Below are positions 8,706-18,138 of a stretch of DNA of 64,000 nucleotides, one piece after another. This DNA is from a bacterium (GTDB lineage Bacteria > UBP7 > UBA6624), in NCBI GenBank assembly GCA_002716355.1, contig PBAU01000002.1, positions 107,121-171,120 on the forward strand, written 5' to 3'. The notes below the pieces were generated by a model, which ran no database searches, had not been told where the DNA came from, and saw only the letters and a list, made by a program, of their open reading frames with translations. The position numbers were made by a program, and so were the translations under genes. The first letter of the stretch is position 1; every line of letters starts with the position of its first letter.

Positions 8706-11531
8706 ATGAGTGATCTTTTTGAATCTTTAGAACGTATACATACAGTTGATCTTTCTGAAACCATGGAGGATGCATATTTAAATTATGCTATGTCTGTCAT
8801 ATGTGGGCGTGCCCTTCCTGAGTCTAGAGATGGACTGAAACCAGTGCAAAGAAGAATTTTGTTTGAAATGGGGAATATGAATCTTTCGCCTGGAAGGCCG
8901 TATAGAAAATCTGCTCGTGTTGTAGGTTCCGTTATGGGTAAATGGCATCCCCATGGCGATGGTGCTATCTATGATGCTCTATCCAGAATGTCACAACCAT
9001 TTTCATTGCGTTACCCCCTTGTTGATGGGCATGGAAATTTTGGATCTATAGATGGTGATAGGCCAGCAGCACAAAGGTATACTGAATGTCGATTGTCGCC
9101 AATCGCTATGGAGATGCTGGCTGAGGTTGAACAGGAAACTGTAGATTGGGCACAAAATTATGATTCTTCAGCTGAGGAACCTGTCCTGCTTCCAAGCAGG
9201 CTACCAACATTGTTGATGAACGGATCAATGGGTGTGGCTGTTGGTGTAAGTACTGCAATACCGCCTCATAATCTCACAGAGCTTTTAGATGGGGCTTTAA
9301 TGCTTCTTGAAAATCCTGAATCCGAAGTAGAAGATTTAATGACCGTGATCAAGGGCCCTGATTTTCCCACAGGCGGTGTCATTCAGGGTAAAGCCGGAAT
9401 TAAATCCTATATTAAAACAGGTGTTGGTTCCATTCGTGTTCGAGCAAAAACAAAAATTGAAAGAGCGGAAGGGAGAAAAAACGCCAAAATTATTATTACA
9501 GAAATTCCATATCTAGTTAAGAAGCAAAGTATTGTTTTGCAAATGCATGAAGCTGCAAATAAGGATCGAATAAGAGGAATTAAGGCAATCAGGGATGAGT
9601 CTGGAAGAAAAGGTATCAGGATAGTAGTAGAAGTTTCAGCAAGACGAGACCCCAAGCTTGTTTTACATTTGCTTTTTAAGCATACTTCCCTACAGAGCTC
9701 ATTCCCTGCTCGAATGATAACGCTTGTTGATGGAGCACCTAAACCTTTACCACTAAAGGAATCTTTGCTAAACTACATCAACCATCGTTCTGCTGTTGTA
9801 AAGAGAAGATCTGCTTTCGAGTTAAGCAAAGCAGAAGCAAGAGCGCATATAGTTGAAGGTTTATTGGTAGCCTTAAAGGATATTGATGCTGTTATTGCAA
9901 TTATTAAGGCAAGCAAAGATAGAGAGGCGGCAAAAGAAAACCTAAGCAAGAAGTTAAAGATATCATCTTTACAATCTGACGCGATCGTAAGAATGCAATT
10001 AGGAACCTTAACAGGGTTAGAGGTTGAAAAATTACAAGCCGAAATGAAAGAGCTTCAGACAGCTATTGATTGGTACAAGAAGATATTGGGGGACGAAACA
10101 ACTTTAAATGGTGTTTTACGAGAAGAGATGGAAGGGTGGAGAGAAAAATACGGTGATGCACGTAGAACTAAAATTGACACAAGAGAGGCTGGTGACGAGA
10201 TGGTTATACAGCCAGAGTTGCAAGTCGTTATTTTCACTGAAAAGAATTACATAAAAAGAATACCTATTACTGATTTCAAAACATGGAGAAGAAGAGGTCA
10301 GGGCATTAAGGGCATTACCTTACAGCAGGGAGATACCGTAAAACAGCTTGATCTTTGCTGGAACACTGATGAGCTTTTCATGTTTACAGACAACGGTAAA
10401 ATATATTCAATTCCTGTCTACGATGTTATCGAGGGGGGCAGAGGGGCAAGAGGTATCCCTGTCCAAAATTACAGAAAGGAGCTTCAGCGTGAGAGAGTTG
10501 TTTGCATCAGAGCTCGAAAACAAGAGAAGGAAAGCCTTTTGATACTTACAGAAAAAGGTCGAGTGAAGCGATTGGCTCAAAAAGATGTTGCAAAAATTAT
10601 GAGACCTGGAAAAAAGGTTATGAGGGTTGACAAAGGTGATCGAATCGTGAATGCTTTATGGGTTGATGGCAATGATAGAGTCTTGACGGTTACGGCAAAT
10701 GGCAAGGCTTCACATCTTCCAGCTTCTGAAATTAGAGTAATGGGAAGAGCTGCTGGTGGTGTTAAGGCAATGACGTTGGAGACCACAAAGCGAGGCAAGA
10801 TAATCGATAAGATTGTTGATGCTGGTATTGTTGGACTGGAAGCCAAGGTTTCAGGAAAATTATCCTCCATTGAGGAAAAAGATGATGGTTCAAAAATACT
10901 AGTCATAGAGCCAAAAGGAATTACAAAGTTTTCTGGGAAAATTATTGATGCAGAGGGAACTAAAGACAACTATACTGTCAAAATAGATACGGGCTTAGCA
11001 CCCTTCCCAGAAAGAAACTTGAAATTCCCAGCAAGAAGTAAGCTATTAGTTGAACCAGGAACAAAAGTAAAAGCACTTGATGAAATTGTTGAGATGCCTG
11101 CAAAGTACCGAAAGCCAGTTGCGCATACTGTTCCACAACAAATGACCCTAGGTATCAAGATGGCTAAAAACAAAGACACAATGATTCTTGCTGGTGATAG
11201 TTTAACCATAGGGGATAGGGTTTTATTCGTAACTGATCAGGGTCTTGGCAAGCTTATGGATGCTCATTTGGTACGTAAAACACACCGGGGTTCAAAAGGT
11301 GTTAAGGTTTATTCAATCAAAACACCCAAAGGATCCAAGAGAAAAGGTGTAGGGAATCTTGCTAGATGTAGAGCTATTGGCAACGAGAAAGAGGTCGGCA
11401 TAGCGACAACCGATGGAAAAATTTATAAGACTGAAATCCAAGAGATATCGCAACAAAAAAGATCTAGTCGTGGCGTTATCGTTATTACGTTAAAGCCTGG
11501 CGACACTGTTGCTGATTTGGCAATTGTCTAA
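8706..11531 (+). CDS. gyrA: DNA gyrase subunit A
   Basis: Breaks and rejoins DNA in the GyrA2GyrB2 gyrase complex. The N-terminal domain has the catalytic Tyr125 in Q-R-Y-T-E-C-R-L. The C-terminal pinwheel has a GyrA-box-like R-R-R-G-Q-G-I-K-G and GyrA-type blades (G-R-G-A-R-G-I-P-V), favouring gyrase over ParC. The 941 residues exceed the common 820-900: about residues 705-815 form an insertion between blades, with a segment A-R-S-K-L-L-V-E-P-G-T-K-V-K-A-L that resembles a barrel-sandwich hybrid fold. The quinolone-region residue equivalent to E. coli Ser83 is Gly86 (H-P-H-G-D-G-A-I-Y-D). No Shine-Dalgarno is evident before ATG 8706. gyrB is not in the window. Confidence 0.9.
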   Translation: MSDLFESLERIHTVDLSETMEDAYLNYAMSVICGRALPESRDGLKPVQRRILFEMGNMNLSPGRPYRKSARVVGSVMGKWHPHGDGAIYDALSRMSQPFSLRYPLVDGHGNFGSIDGDRPAAQRYTECRLSPIAMEMLAEVEQETVDWAQNYDSSAEEPVLLPSRLPTLLMNGSMGVAVGVSTAIPPHNLTELLDGALMLLENPESEVEDLMTVIKGPDFPTGGVIQGKAGIKSYIKTGVGSIRVRAKTKIERAEGRKNAKIIITEIPYLVKKQSIVLQMHEAANKDRIRGIKAIRDESGRKGIRIVVEVSARRDPKLVLHLLFKHTSLQSSFPARMITLVDGAPKPLPLKESLLNYINHRSAVVKRRSAFELSKAEARAHIVEGLLVALKDIDAVIAIIKASKDREAAKENLSKKLKISSLQSDAIVRMQLGTLTGLEVEKLQAEMKELQTAIDWYKKILGDETTLNGVLREEMEGWREKYGDARRTKIDTREAGDEMVIQPELQVVIFTEKNYIKRIPITDFKTWRRRGQGIKGITLQQGDTVKQLDLCWNTDELFMFTDNGKIYSIPVYDVIEGGRGARGIPVQNYRKELQRERVVCIRARKQEKESLLILTEKGRVKRLAQKDVAKIMRPGKKVMRVDKGDRIVNALWVDGNDRVLTVTANGKASHLPASEIRVMGRAAGGVKAMTLETTKRGKIIDKIVDAGIVGLEAKVSGKLSSIEEKDDGSKILVIEPKGITKFSGKIIDAEGTKDNYTVKIDTGLAPFPERNLKFPARSKLLVEPGTKVKALDEIVEMPAKYRKPVAHTVPQQMTLGIKMAKNKDTMILAGDSLTIGDRVLFVTDQGLGKLMDAHLVRKTHRGSKGVKVYSIKTPKGSKRKGVGNLARCRAIGNEKEVGIATTDGKIYKTEIQEISQQKRSSRGVIVITLKPGDTVADLAIV

Positions 11532-12141
11532 TTCCAAGTTTCTTTATGTTGGACTGGATTCCGTTAAAGATTTGTTATTTGATGGTTGCAAATCAATCAA
11601 AGAAATTTTTACTTTTTTGAATTTTCACATGCATGCGCAAGAGGCCAGCTCTCTAATCGAAACAGTTCGAGGCCATTCAGGTGCTATATGTTTTTTCAAA
11701 TCTTCAATTCCAGAAGATTTATTAGAGAAAAAAAATTTATGTCAATCAAAGAAATATCTTTGTATAAAAGTGTATTCTGACAATTTGTATTTCCAAGAAT
11801 TGCCTTCACGAAAAACGATAAAAATTTCTTATCCTGAATTGGATTTAGACAATAACAACGGATTGCTGGGTGTGCAAATGAATCGTATTGCTAAAATGGT
11901 TAATGAGGTTGACAATGCTTTTTTGATAGTTAACCCAATTCAAGATGACAGTTTCCTGCCAACATTTTTAAAACTTGACCAATTGTTTTGGCTCTTGAGA
12001 GACTTGGAGAAAGTTAATCTTGTAGCGATTGAAAATCTTTGTATCTCAGATCCAGAAGCATGGGGGGTGGATGAGGGTTCTGAACCCAATCAATTTCTTA
12101 TGACAATGGCATCTATTGTTACCACAAGGAAAGCTAGTTAA
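11524..12141 (+). CDS. Hypothetical protein downstream of gyrA
   Basis: A 205-residue protein from TTG 11524, which overlaps the end of gyrA; a TTG five codons earlier is possible. I recognise no family. It has no signal peptide or membrane segment. The sequence starts S-K-F-L-Y-V-G-L-D-S-V and alternates beta-like and helical stretches, ending with a helical segment rich in Asn/Leu. Its 3' end overlaps the convergent sco1 gene by 8 bases. The overlap with gyrA suggests one transcript. Expression is unproven and codon content is as AT-rich as its neighbours. Confidence 0.5.
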   Translation: MSNSKFLYVGLDSVKDLLFDGCKSIKEIFTFLNFHMHAQEASSLIETVRGHSGAICFFKSSIPEDLLEKKNLCQSKKYLCIKVYSDNLYFQELPSRKTIKISYPELDLDNNNGLLGVQMNRIAKMVNEVDNAFLIVNPIQDDSFLPTFLKLDQLFWLLRDLEKVNLVAIENLCISDPEAWGVDEGSEPNQFLMTMASIVTTRKAS

Positions 12142-12751
12142 ATATATTTTGATATAGTGATATAAGTTTTTGTTCAAAATTTTTCTCATCAAACCTAACA
12201 ATGGCTCTGACGTAATTTTCTTTGTCAATTAGTAGAAGGTAGTTGGCATGAGCAATGTCGAACAAACCATCATTTTCAACCTCGTCCATTCCGCTCTTGA
12301 AACCATTAACTATTACATTTCTGATATCACTTTCTTCCCCTGTTAAGAAATTCCACCTCTCCTCAATTATTGACATTTCTTGGATGTATTCTTTAAGTCG
12401 TTTAGGGTTGTCATATTGTGGATCAACGGTAATGCTGATAAACTCAAGTTCGATATCGGGATATTTATCTTTAAAATTTTTTAATTTAGATATTTGCATT
12501 GGACACACACTTGTGCATTTTGTAAAAAAGAAATTTACAGCCCAATATTTTCCAGCCAACGTCTTGCTGGAAAACTGCTTTTCATTTTGATTGATTAAAT
12601 CAAAAGAGGGCGCCTTAAAGAGTTCCGGTAATGAATTTTTTCTCATATTGATTGCAAAAAAAATTAATACAATCGGAAGGATAATCATGATTATGAATAT
12701 TGGTCTTATCCATTTCTTTGCTTCATCATAAGTTTTTGGTATCTTCATCAT
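12134..12751 (-). CDS. sco1: Sco1/SenC copper chaperone for cytochrome oxidase
   Basis: A membrane-anchored, thioredoxin-fold protein that delivers copper to, or reduces, the CuA site of oxidase subunit II. Residues 15-35 form the N-terminal anchor. The copper motif is C-T-S-V-C (Cys79, Cys83) and the third ligand is His168 in D-I-A-H-A-N-Y, so all three ligands are present. The length of 205 residues is normal. It is transcribed away from ctaA with 44 bases between starts, placing a shared divergent promoter at the head of the oxidase block. It overlaps the convergent hypothetical gene by 8 bases. Confidence 0.9.
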   Translation of the reverse strand: MMKIPKTYDEAKKWIRPIFIIMIILPIVLIFFAINMRKNSLPELFKAPSFDLINQNEKQFSSKTLAGKYWAVNFFFTKCTSVCPMQISKLKNFKDKYPDIELEFISITVDPQYDNPKRLKEYIQEMSIIEERWNFLTGEESDIRNVIVNGFKSGMDEVENDGLFDIAHANYLLLIDKENYVRAIVRFDEKNFEQKLISLYQNIFN

Positions 12752-12795
12752 GTTGTCTAATTTTATTTTTAAAGTTTAGAATTGAGCCTTGATTA

Positions 12796-13602
12796 ATGAT
12801 ACAAAGAAATCTTAAAATTACAATTTATGCGACAATTTTTCTAATTGCGTTAGGTGCATATACAACCGCAAGCGGATCAGGCATGGGTTGTGCTGATGTG
12901 TATCCCCTTTGCGATAGTGGCTGGTTGCCAAATTTTGATAATCCTGAACAAGTCACAGAATGGTTACATAGGCTTGGAGCAGCTATTGTGGGTCTTTGTG
13001 CATTTTTTGCTTTTTTCAAATCTTTCAAAACACCATTCAGGAAAATTGCCATGACTTCATGCTTGATTCTTTTGTTTCAGGGTGCATTAGGTGCGTTTAC
13101 GGTGAAAACCGAATTGCAGGAACCTTGGTTGATTTTTGCACATCTTTTTACAAGCATGTTGTTTTTGGGCTCGTTAGCAGCATGGTATACAGCTACAGAA
13201 AATTTAGAATTTAATGAAGACACCTTAGCTTTTACAAGAATATCTAAAATTTGTTGCATATTTACAATGTTACAAATTGCAATTGGTGCAATGCATGTGC
13301 ATTTGTTTAAAGGTTCAGCTCATGTTTTGATTACCCATATTGTTTTAGGCTTTCTTGTTACAGGTTTTTCTATGAGTTCAATGGCAAGAGCTAAAAGAAC
13401 TAAGCAGGATCAAAAAATCATCAAGAGAAGTTCATGGGCTGCTTACCTTTCGGTTTTGCAAATACTCTTGGGAGCTGGTGTTTTCTTATCGATGGCAGCC
13501 CCCAGCTACCCACCTTACATCACTTTGCACTTGATGATTGCTGCAATTATTTGGTTTATGCATGTTTCAAATTTTTTCACAAAGGCTGAAGAATCTATTT
13601 GA
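12796..13602 (+). CDS. ctaA: Heme A synthase (CtaA/COX15)
   Basis: An integral membrane enzyme that oxidises heme O to heme A for the aa3-type oxidase. The 268 residues contain about eight membrane segments. Conserved histidines are visible in W-L-H-R-L-G-A near residue 58, A-H-L-F-T near 117 and in the second half (M-H-V-H-L-F, L-H-L-M-I). The N-terminal T-T-A-S-G-S-G-M-G-C and W-P-like region of the family are present, with a cysteine pair (G-C-A-D-V-Y-P-L-C). It is directly followed by ctaB with a 4-base overlap, the usual pairing of heme O and heme A synthesis. Confidence 0.88.
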   Translation: MIQRNLKITIYATIFLIALGAYTTASGSGMGCADVYPLCDSGWLPNFDNPEQVTEWLHRLGAAIVGLCAFFAFFKSFKTPFRKIAMTSCLILLFQGALGAFTVKTELQEPWLIFAHLFTSMLFLGSLAAWYTATENLEFNEDTLAFTRISKICCIFTMLQIAIGAMHVHLFKGSAHVLITHIVLGFLVTGFSMSSMARAKRTKQDQKIIKRSSWAAYLSVLQILLGAGVFLSMAAPSYPPYITLHLMIAAIIWFMHVSNFFTKAEESI

Positions 13603-14492
13603 AAAAAAAATTCCCTTATGTAGATATTACAAAACCAAGAATAACCTTTTTGGTTTTGCTAAGTACTGCTGTAGGTTTTTTTGCAGATACACAAGGTGGT
13701 CCTGGTGAATTTTGGCAATATTTTTTGTTTTTACTTTTGGGAACCGGTTTAGCTTCTGCGTCAGGCAGTGTGTTCAATAACATTCTTGACAGGGATATGG
13801 ATGCTTTGATGAATAGAACGAAAGAAAGGGCCATGCCGACAAAGAAAATTAAGGTCAAAGATGCTTTTTTTTATGCTTTTTTCCTTTTGTTTTCTGGGCT
13901 AATAATTCTTTGGAATTATTGCAATTCCATTTCAGCAGTACTTGCCTTTTTAGCAGTTTTTCTTTACGTTGTCTATACGTTTTTCTTAAAACGAAAAACT
14001 TCATTCTGTACTGTTGTGGGTGGAGCGCCAGGCGCTTTACCACCTTTGGTTGGCTATGCTGCCTCCAGAGGGGATCTGGGTGAGCCATTCGGAATTGCCT
14101 GGATGCTGTTTTATGTCATGTTTTTTTGGCAACCACCACATTTTTGGGCCCTAGCACTTAAGCATAAAGACGACTACAAGAAAACTGATTTCAAGATGTT
14201 ACCAGTTACCGACTCGGTTGATGTAACAAAAAAACAAATTCTTATTTACACAATAGTCATGGCAGTATTTGTTTTTGTGTTTGCAATAGAATTTGTTAAC
14301 CAGTTTTTCGTGCAGGTTTTACTGGTTCTGGCAACGTTATATTATCTTAGAGACACTTTCATGTTTTTGTCTAAAAAAGAAAATAAAAAATCAGCAAATG
14401 CATTATTCAAGACATCAGTATTTTTTATGGGTTTGTTTATGATTTTTTTATTGGTTGAATTTGTGCCCTTGAACCAAATCTCTCGTTTTTAA
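13599..14492 (+). CDS. ctaB: Protoheme IX farnesyltransferase (heme O synthase)
   Basis: A UbiA-family membrane prenyltransferase that adds a farnesyl group to heme B. The 297 residues show the family start Y-V-D-I-T-K-P-R and the prenyl diphosphate motif N-N-I-L-D-R-D-M-D-A near residue 62, then the second motif region P-P-H-F-W-A-L-A and D-D-Y-K-K-T-D-F-K-M-L-P-V. About eight or nine membrane segments are evident. The start is TTG 13599 overlapping the ctaA stop (TTGA). It is part of the oxidase operon and supplies heme O to CtaA. Confidence 0.93.
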   Translation: MKKKFPYVDITKPRITFLVLLSTAVGFFADTQGGPGEFWQYFLFLLLGTGLASASGSVFNNILDRDMDALMNRTKERAMPTKKIKVKDAFFYAFFLLFSGLIILWNYCNSISAVLAFLAVFLYVVYTFFLKRKTSFCTVVGGAPGALPPLVGYAASRGDLGEPFGIAWMLFYVMFFWQPPHFWALALKHKDDYKKTDFKMLPVTDSVDVTKKQILIYTIVMAVFVFVFAIEFVNQFFVQVLLVLATLYYLRDTFMFLSKKENKKSANALFKTSVFFMGLFMIFLLVEFVPLNQISRF

Positions 14493-14524
14493 TTATTGAA
14501 AAAGTTATACAATACCCTTTGGTT

Positions 14525-15511
14525 ATGTTTTTAGATTTCATACTTTCACCGCAAAATTGGCTTGATCCTGCAGGTCCAGTAGCATCAGACCAAAAAGACC
14601 TCTTTCTTTTTACCCTTTATCTGTGTATTGGAATATTCGTTATTGTGGGTGGCTTTATGCTTTATTCAATTTTGAAATTTAAAGCTAAACCAGGTGATGA
14701 GGAATTGCCTGATCAGAGTCATGATGGCACTCAATTAGAAATTGGATTAATGGTTGTTTCTGCAATTTTGGTTGCTGTTATAGCAGTGCCAAATGTTAAG
14801 CTTCTTTACAAATTGGCTGAACCCCCGCGTGGTTCAAACCCTTTGCAGGTTAATGTTATAGGCCATCAGTATTGGTGGGAGTTTGAAATACCTGAATACC
14901 AAATTGCAACAGCAAATGAATTCAAAATACCTATCGGAAGACCAATAGAGTTTAATGTAAGCTCTGTAGATGTTATTCATAGTTTTTGGGTTCCAAGATT
15001 GGGCGGTAAGGTTGATGCCGTGCCTGGTCGCGATAATTATTTATGGTTTCAGGCGGATCAGGAAGGTTGGTATTCTGGACAATGCGCTGAACTTTGCGGA
15101 TCCTCTCATGCAAAAATGAAATTCGAAGTTCATGCTGTTAATGATGAGGAATTTTTAGCATGGGTTGAGAAAGAGGCTGCACCTGCAGAACAGCCAATCA
15201 CAGAGTTGGCGAAAGAAGGAAAGGAGCTTTTCTTAACGAAAATGTGTGTCACATGTCATGCGGTCAAGGGTTACGATGGTGCTATTGGTATAACCGGACC
15301 AAATTTGTCTCATTTTGGAAGTCGTAGAAAGTTAGCCGGTATGTGGGTTGAAAACACCAAAGACAATCTTGAAGATTGGTTGGGTGATCCAGCTAGTTTT
15401 AAACCAGACAACATCATGGCGCTGCAGGGTCCAATGTATATTGATGATAAATTTGCTTTAACTAGAGATGAAATTGAAAAACTTGCAGCATACCTTAAGG
15501 AGCTTTACTGA
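14525..15511 (+). CDS. coxB: Cytochrome c oxidase subunit II with fused cytochrome c
   Basis: Carries the CuA centre and a C-terminal heme c, so the oxidase is caa3-type. Two membrane helices occur around residues 30-52 and 75-98. The CuA ligands are present: Cys187, Cys191, His195 and Met198 in Q-C-A-E-L-C-G-S-S-H-A-K-M, with the upstream His in D-V-I-H-S-F-W. A cytochrome c domain from about residue 225 has C-V-T-C-H (Cys241, Cys244, His245) and a possible Met ligand in N-I-M-A-L. I chose ATG 14525; a TTG two codons earlier is possible and neither has a clear ribosome site. It overlaps coxA by one base (TGATG). Confidence 0.93.
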   Translation: MFLDFILSPQNWLDPAGPVASDQKDLFLFTLYLCIGIFVIVGGFMLYSILKFKAKPGDEELPDQSHDGTQLEIGLMVVSAILVAVIAVPNVKLLYKLAEPPRGSNPLQVNVIGHQYWWEFEIPEYQIATANEFKIPIGRPIEFNVSSVDVIHSFWVPRLGGKVDAVPGRDNYLWFQADQEGWYSGQCAELCGSSHAKMKFEVHAVNDEEFLAWVEKEAAPAEQPITELAKEGKELFLTKMCVTCHAVKGYDGAIGITGPNLSHFGSRRKLAGMWVENTKDNLEDWLGDPASFKPDNIMALQGPMYIDDKFALTRDEIEKLAAYLKELY

Positions 15512-17382
15512 TGTCAGGACATAGTCACAAACTTGCTTTACCAAAATTTCTTTCTTTCTTGAAAAACAGACCTACTAAAGAGAATGGTTTGGTTAGTTGG
15601 CTTACAACAGTTGATCATAAAAGAATCGGAATACTGTATCTTTATACTTCATTTTTCTTTTTGTTTGTGGGTGGTATCGAGGCTTTGTTTGTAAGGTCGC
15701 AATTGTCAGCCAACGATCTAGAAATTTTTGTTGGCTCAACTTACAACCAATTGGTCACTATGCATGCTACAACAATGATTTTCCTTGCAATAATGCCTCT
15801 TGCTGCGGCATTTTTTAACTTTATGATTCCATTACAGATAGGAGCTCGTGATGTTGCTTTCCCAAGGTTAAATGCTTTCTCTTATTTTATGTATTTAGCT
15901 GGCGGGATTGTCTTGAATGCTTCTTGGTTTATGGGGGGCGCTTCAGACGCTGGGTGGTTTGCTTATGCGCCTTTAACATCAGCAACATACAGTCCAACTC
16001 ATGGCGTAGATTTTTGGATTTTGGGTTTGATTCTTACTGGTATTTCTTCTACTGTTGCTGCGATTAATTTCATAGTCACAATAATTAACATGCGGGCTCC
16101 AGGAATGACATTGATGAAAATGCCTGTTTTTTCATGGATGGCTTTTGTCACTGCGTTTTTGCTTGCTTTTGCTCTTCCGGTAATCACAATTGCATTGATT
16201 ATCCTTTTTATGGATCGAAATTATGGCACAACATTTTTTCAGACTGCAGCAGGGGGAGACCCTATATTATGGCAACACCTTTTCTGGGTGTTCGGTCACC
16301 CTGAAGTGTATATTATTGTTCTTCCGGCATTTGGTATAGTTTCAGAAATTATTCCTGTTTTTTCTAGAAAGCCTTTATTTGGTTACAAATTGGTTGTTTT
16401 GTCAGGTGCTGCTATTGGATTCATGGGATTTACAGTTTGGAGTCACCATATGTTTACTGTTGGAATGGGCCCAATTGTTAATTCTGCATTTTCAATTACA
16501 ACGGCAGCTATTGCGATTCCAACCGGAGTCAAAATATTTAATTGGATTTTGACACTTTGGAATGGAAAAATTAAATTTTCTGTTCCGATGATGTATTCAA
16601 CTGCATTAGTGTTCTTGTTTATGGTAGGTGGTTTTTCGGGCTTGATGCATGGTGCAGCTGCTTCTGATTTCCAACAGCATGATACTTATTTTGTTGTTGC
16701 ACATTTTCATTACACCATCTTAGGTGGTGGTCTTTTTGGGTTTTTAGCTGGCACTGTTTACTGGTTGCCTAAATTCTTTGGAAAAATCATGGATGAAGAG
16801 CGTGGCCGAAAAATATTTTGGTGGATTTTCATTAGTTTCAATTTAACATTTTTCCCTATGCATTTCTTAGGCACAAGCGGTATGCCTAGAAGGATATACA
16901 CTTATTCATCTGATATGGAATGGACAGCATTAAATGGTTTCATAACATTAGCTTCATTTGTTTTGGGAATTGCCCTGCTTGTCTTTTTTATAGAAGTTAT
17001 CAAAGCTGTTAAAAGTAAAAATAAAGCTTCAGCCGATCCATGGGATGCTCGTACTCTTGAGTGGAGTATTCCCTCACCACCGCCAGTTTACAATTTTGCC
17101 GATTTGCCCAAGATTGAAAAGATTGATGAATTTTGGGAAAGTAAGGTTTCCAACAAGCCAATCAAGACATTACCAAGGGATCCTCATGGGATTCACATGC
17201 CGGGCAAATCATGGATGCCGCTCATCACTTCAATTGGCTTGTTGATTGCTTCTTTCGGTGCTGTTTATGAATCTGATTTGCGTTACATAGGATTAGGAAT
17301 TTTCTTATTGGCTTATTATGGTTGGGCTCTTGAGGGAGAGGCTGAATATTACCTTCCATACCCGAAGAAGGGGAAAAAGTAA
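15511..17382 (+). CDS. coxA: Cytochrome c oxidase subunit I
   Basis: The catalytic heme-copper subunit that reduces oxygen and pumps protons. The 623 residues include the twelve-helix core with the low-spin heme ligand in T-M-H-A-T-T-M-I-F, the CuB/crosslink motif V-F-G-H-P-E-V-Y-I-I, the H-H CuB pair in S-H-H-M-F-T-V-G, and the heme a3 region H-F-H-Y-T-I-L-G-G-G. After the core, residues about 500-623 form an extension with two more hydrophobic segments, as in caa3 oxidases where subunit I carries part of subunit III. It lies between coxB and coxC with 1-base overlaps on each side. Confidence 0.96.
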   Translation: MSGHSHKLALPKFLSFLKNRPTKENGLVSWLTTVDHKRIGILYLYTSFFFLFVGGIEALFVRSQLSANDLEIFVGSTYNQLVTMHATTMIFLAIMPLAAAFFNFMIPLQIGARDVAFPRLNAFSYFMYLAGGIVLNASWFMGGASDAGWFAYAPLTSATYSPTHGVDFWILGLILTGISSTVAAINFIVTIINMRAPGMTLMKMPVFSWMAFVTAFLLAFALPVITIALIILFMDRNYGTTFFQTAAGGDPILWQHLFWVFGHPEVYIIVLPAFGIVSEIIPVFSRKPLFGYKLVVLSGAAIGFMGFTVWSHHMFTVGMGPIVNSAFSITTAAIAIPTGVKIFNWILTLWNGKIKFSVPMMYSTALVFLFMVGGFSGLMHGAAASDFQQHDTYFVVAHFHYTILGGGLFGFLAGTVYWLPKFFGKIMDEERGRKIFWWIFISFNLTFFPMHFLGTSGMPRRIYTYSSDMEWTALNGFITLASFVLGIALLVFFIEVIKAVKSKNKASADPWDARTLEWSIPSPPPVYNFADLPKIEKIDEFWESKVSNKPIKTLPRDPHGIHMPGKSWMPLITSIGLLIASFGAVYESDLRYIGLGIFLLAYYGWALEGEAEYYLPYPKKGKK

Positions 17383-18134
17383 TGGAGGCTTTGAAGTTGC
17401 AACCTGTAATAACAGCTTTTACTGTATTCGGTATTTTTGTTTGTGTTCTTTTGACTTATTATGCTCTATTAAACCTTTTCAAAAGCTTCCCTCGCATAAG
17501 GTCCAAAAAAGACAAAGAAGCAATTGCAGCTGAGGATGCTGACGTGCATCACCATGTTGATACATACACAGGTGAGCCAAACATAAAGCTTTTTTGGTGG
17601 GTATTTCTAGCTTCTGACTGTATGTTTTTTGGCTCTTTGATTACAGCTTATTTGATATACAAAGGTCAAAGTCTAGTCGGACCTTATCCATTGGATGTTT
17701 TTGATATGGAACTAACCACAATCAGCACATTCATTTTGCTTTTAAGCAGTTTTTTTATGGTTTTAACATTGTCCTCTATCCAAAAGGGTGATTTGGGCAA
17801 GTTTAGATTTTGGTGTTTTGCAACATTCTTGTGCGGGTTGACTTTTTTAGGTTTTCAAGTTTACGAGTTTGAGCATTTCATACATGAAGGACTACGATTG
17901 AAAACCAACCTGTTCGGAAGTACTTTTTATCTTCTAACAGGCACACATGGTGTGCACGTTGCAATCGGTGTTTTATGGCTTTTGGGAATGTTTATTTATT
18001 CCTTTTGGGGTGGCATTACAAAGGAGAGAGCTATAGAAGTAGAAATTGCCGGACTTTATTGGCATTTTGTTGATGTTGTTTGGATTGTTATTTTTTCTGT
18101 AATTTATTTGATGGAGCTACCAATCGGAGGTTAA
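17382..18134 (+). CDS. coxC: Cytochrome c oxidase subunit III
   Basis: A 250-residue membrane subunit. After an extra N-terminal helix (residues 8-30) and a polar stretch with D-V-H-H-H-V-D-T-Y-T-G, the family core begins with F-W-W-V-F-L-A-S-D-C-M-F-F-G-S-L. Conserved features include E-F-E-H-F-I, L-L-T-G-T-H-G-V-H-V and Y-W-H-F-V-D-V-V-W. It stabilises subunit I and its proton uptake. It overlaps coxA by one base (AATGG after the stop) and is followed by coxD after 4 bases. Confidence 0.94.
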   Translation: MEALKLQPVITAFTVFGIFVCVLLTYYALLNLFKSFPRIRSKKDKEAIAAEDADVHHHVDTYTGEPNIKLFWWVFLASDCMFFGSLITAYLIYKGQSLVGPYPLDVFDMELTTISTFILLLSSFFMVLTLSSIQKGDLGKFRFWCFATFLCGLTFLGFQVYEFEHFIHEGLRLKTNLFGSTFYLLTGTHGVHVAIGVLWLLGMFIYSFWGGITKERAIEVEIAGLYWHFVDVVWIVIFSVIYLMELPIGG

Positions 18135-18138
18135 TTTT

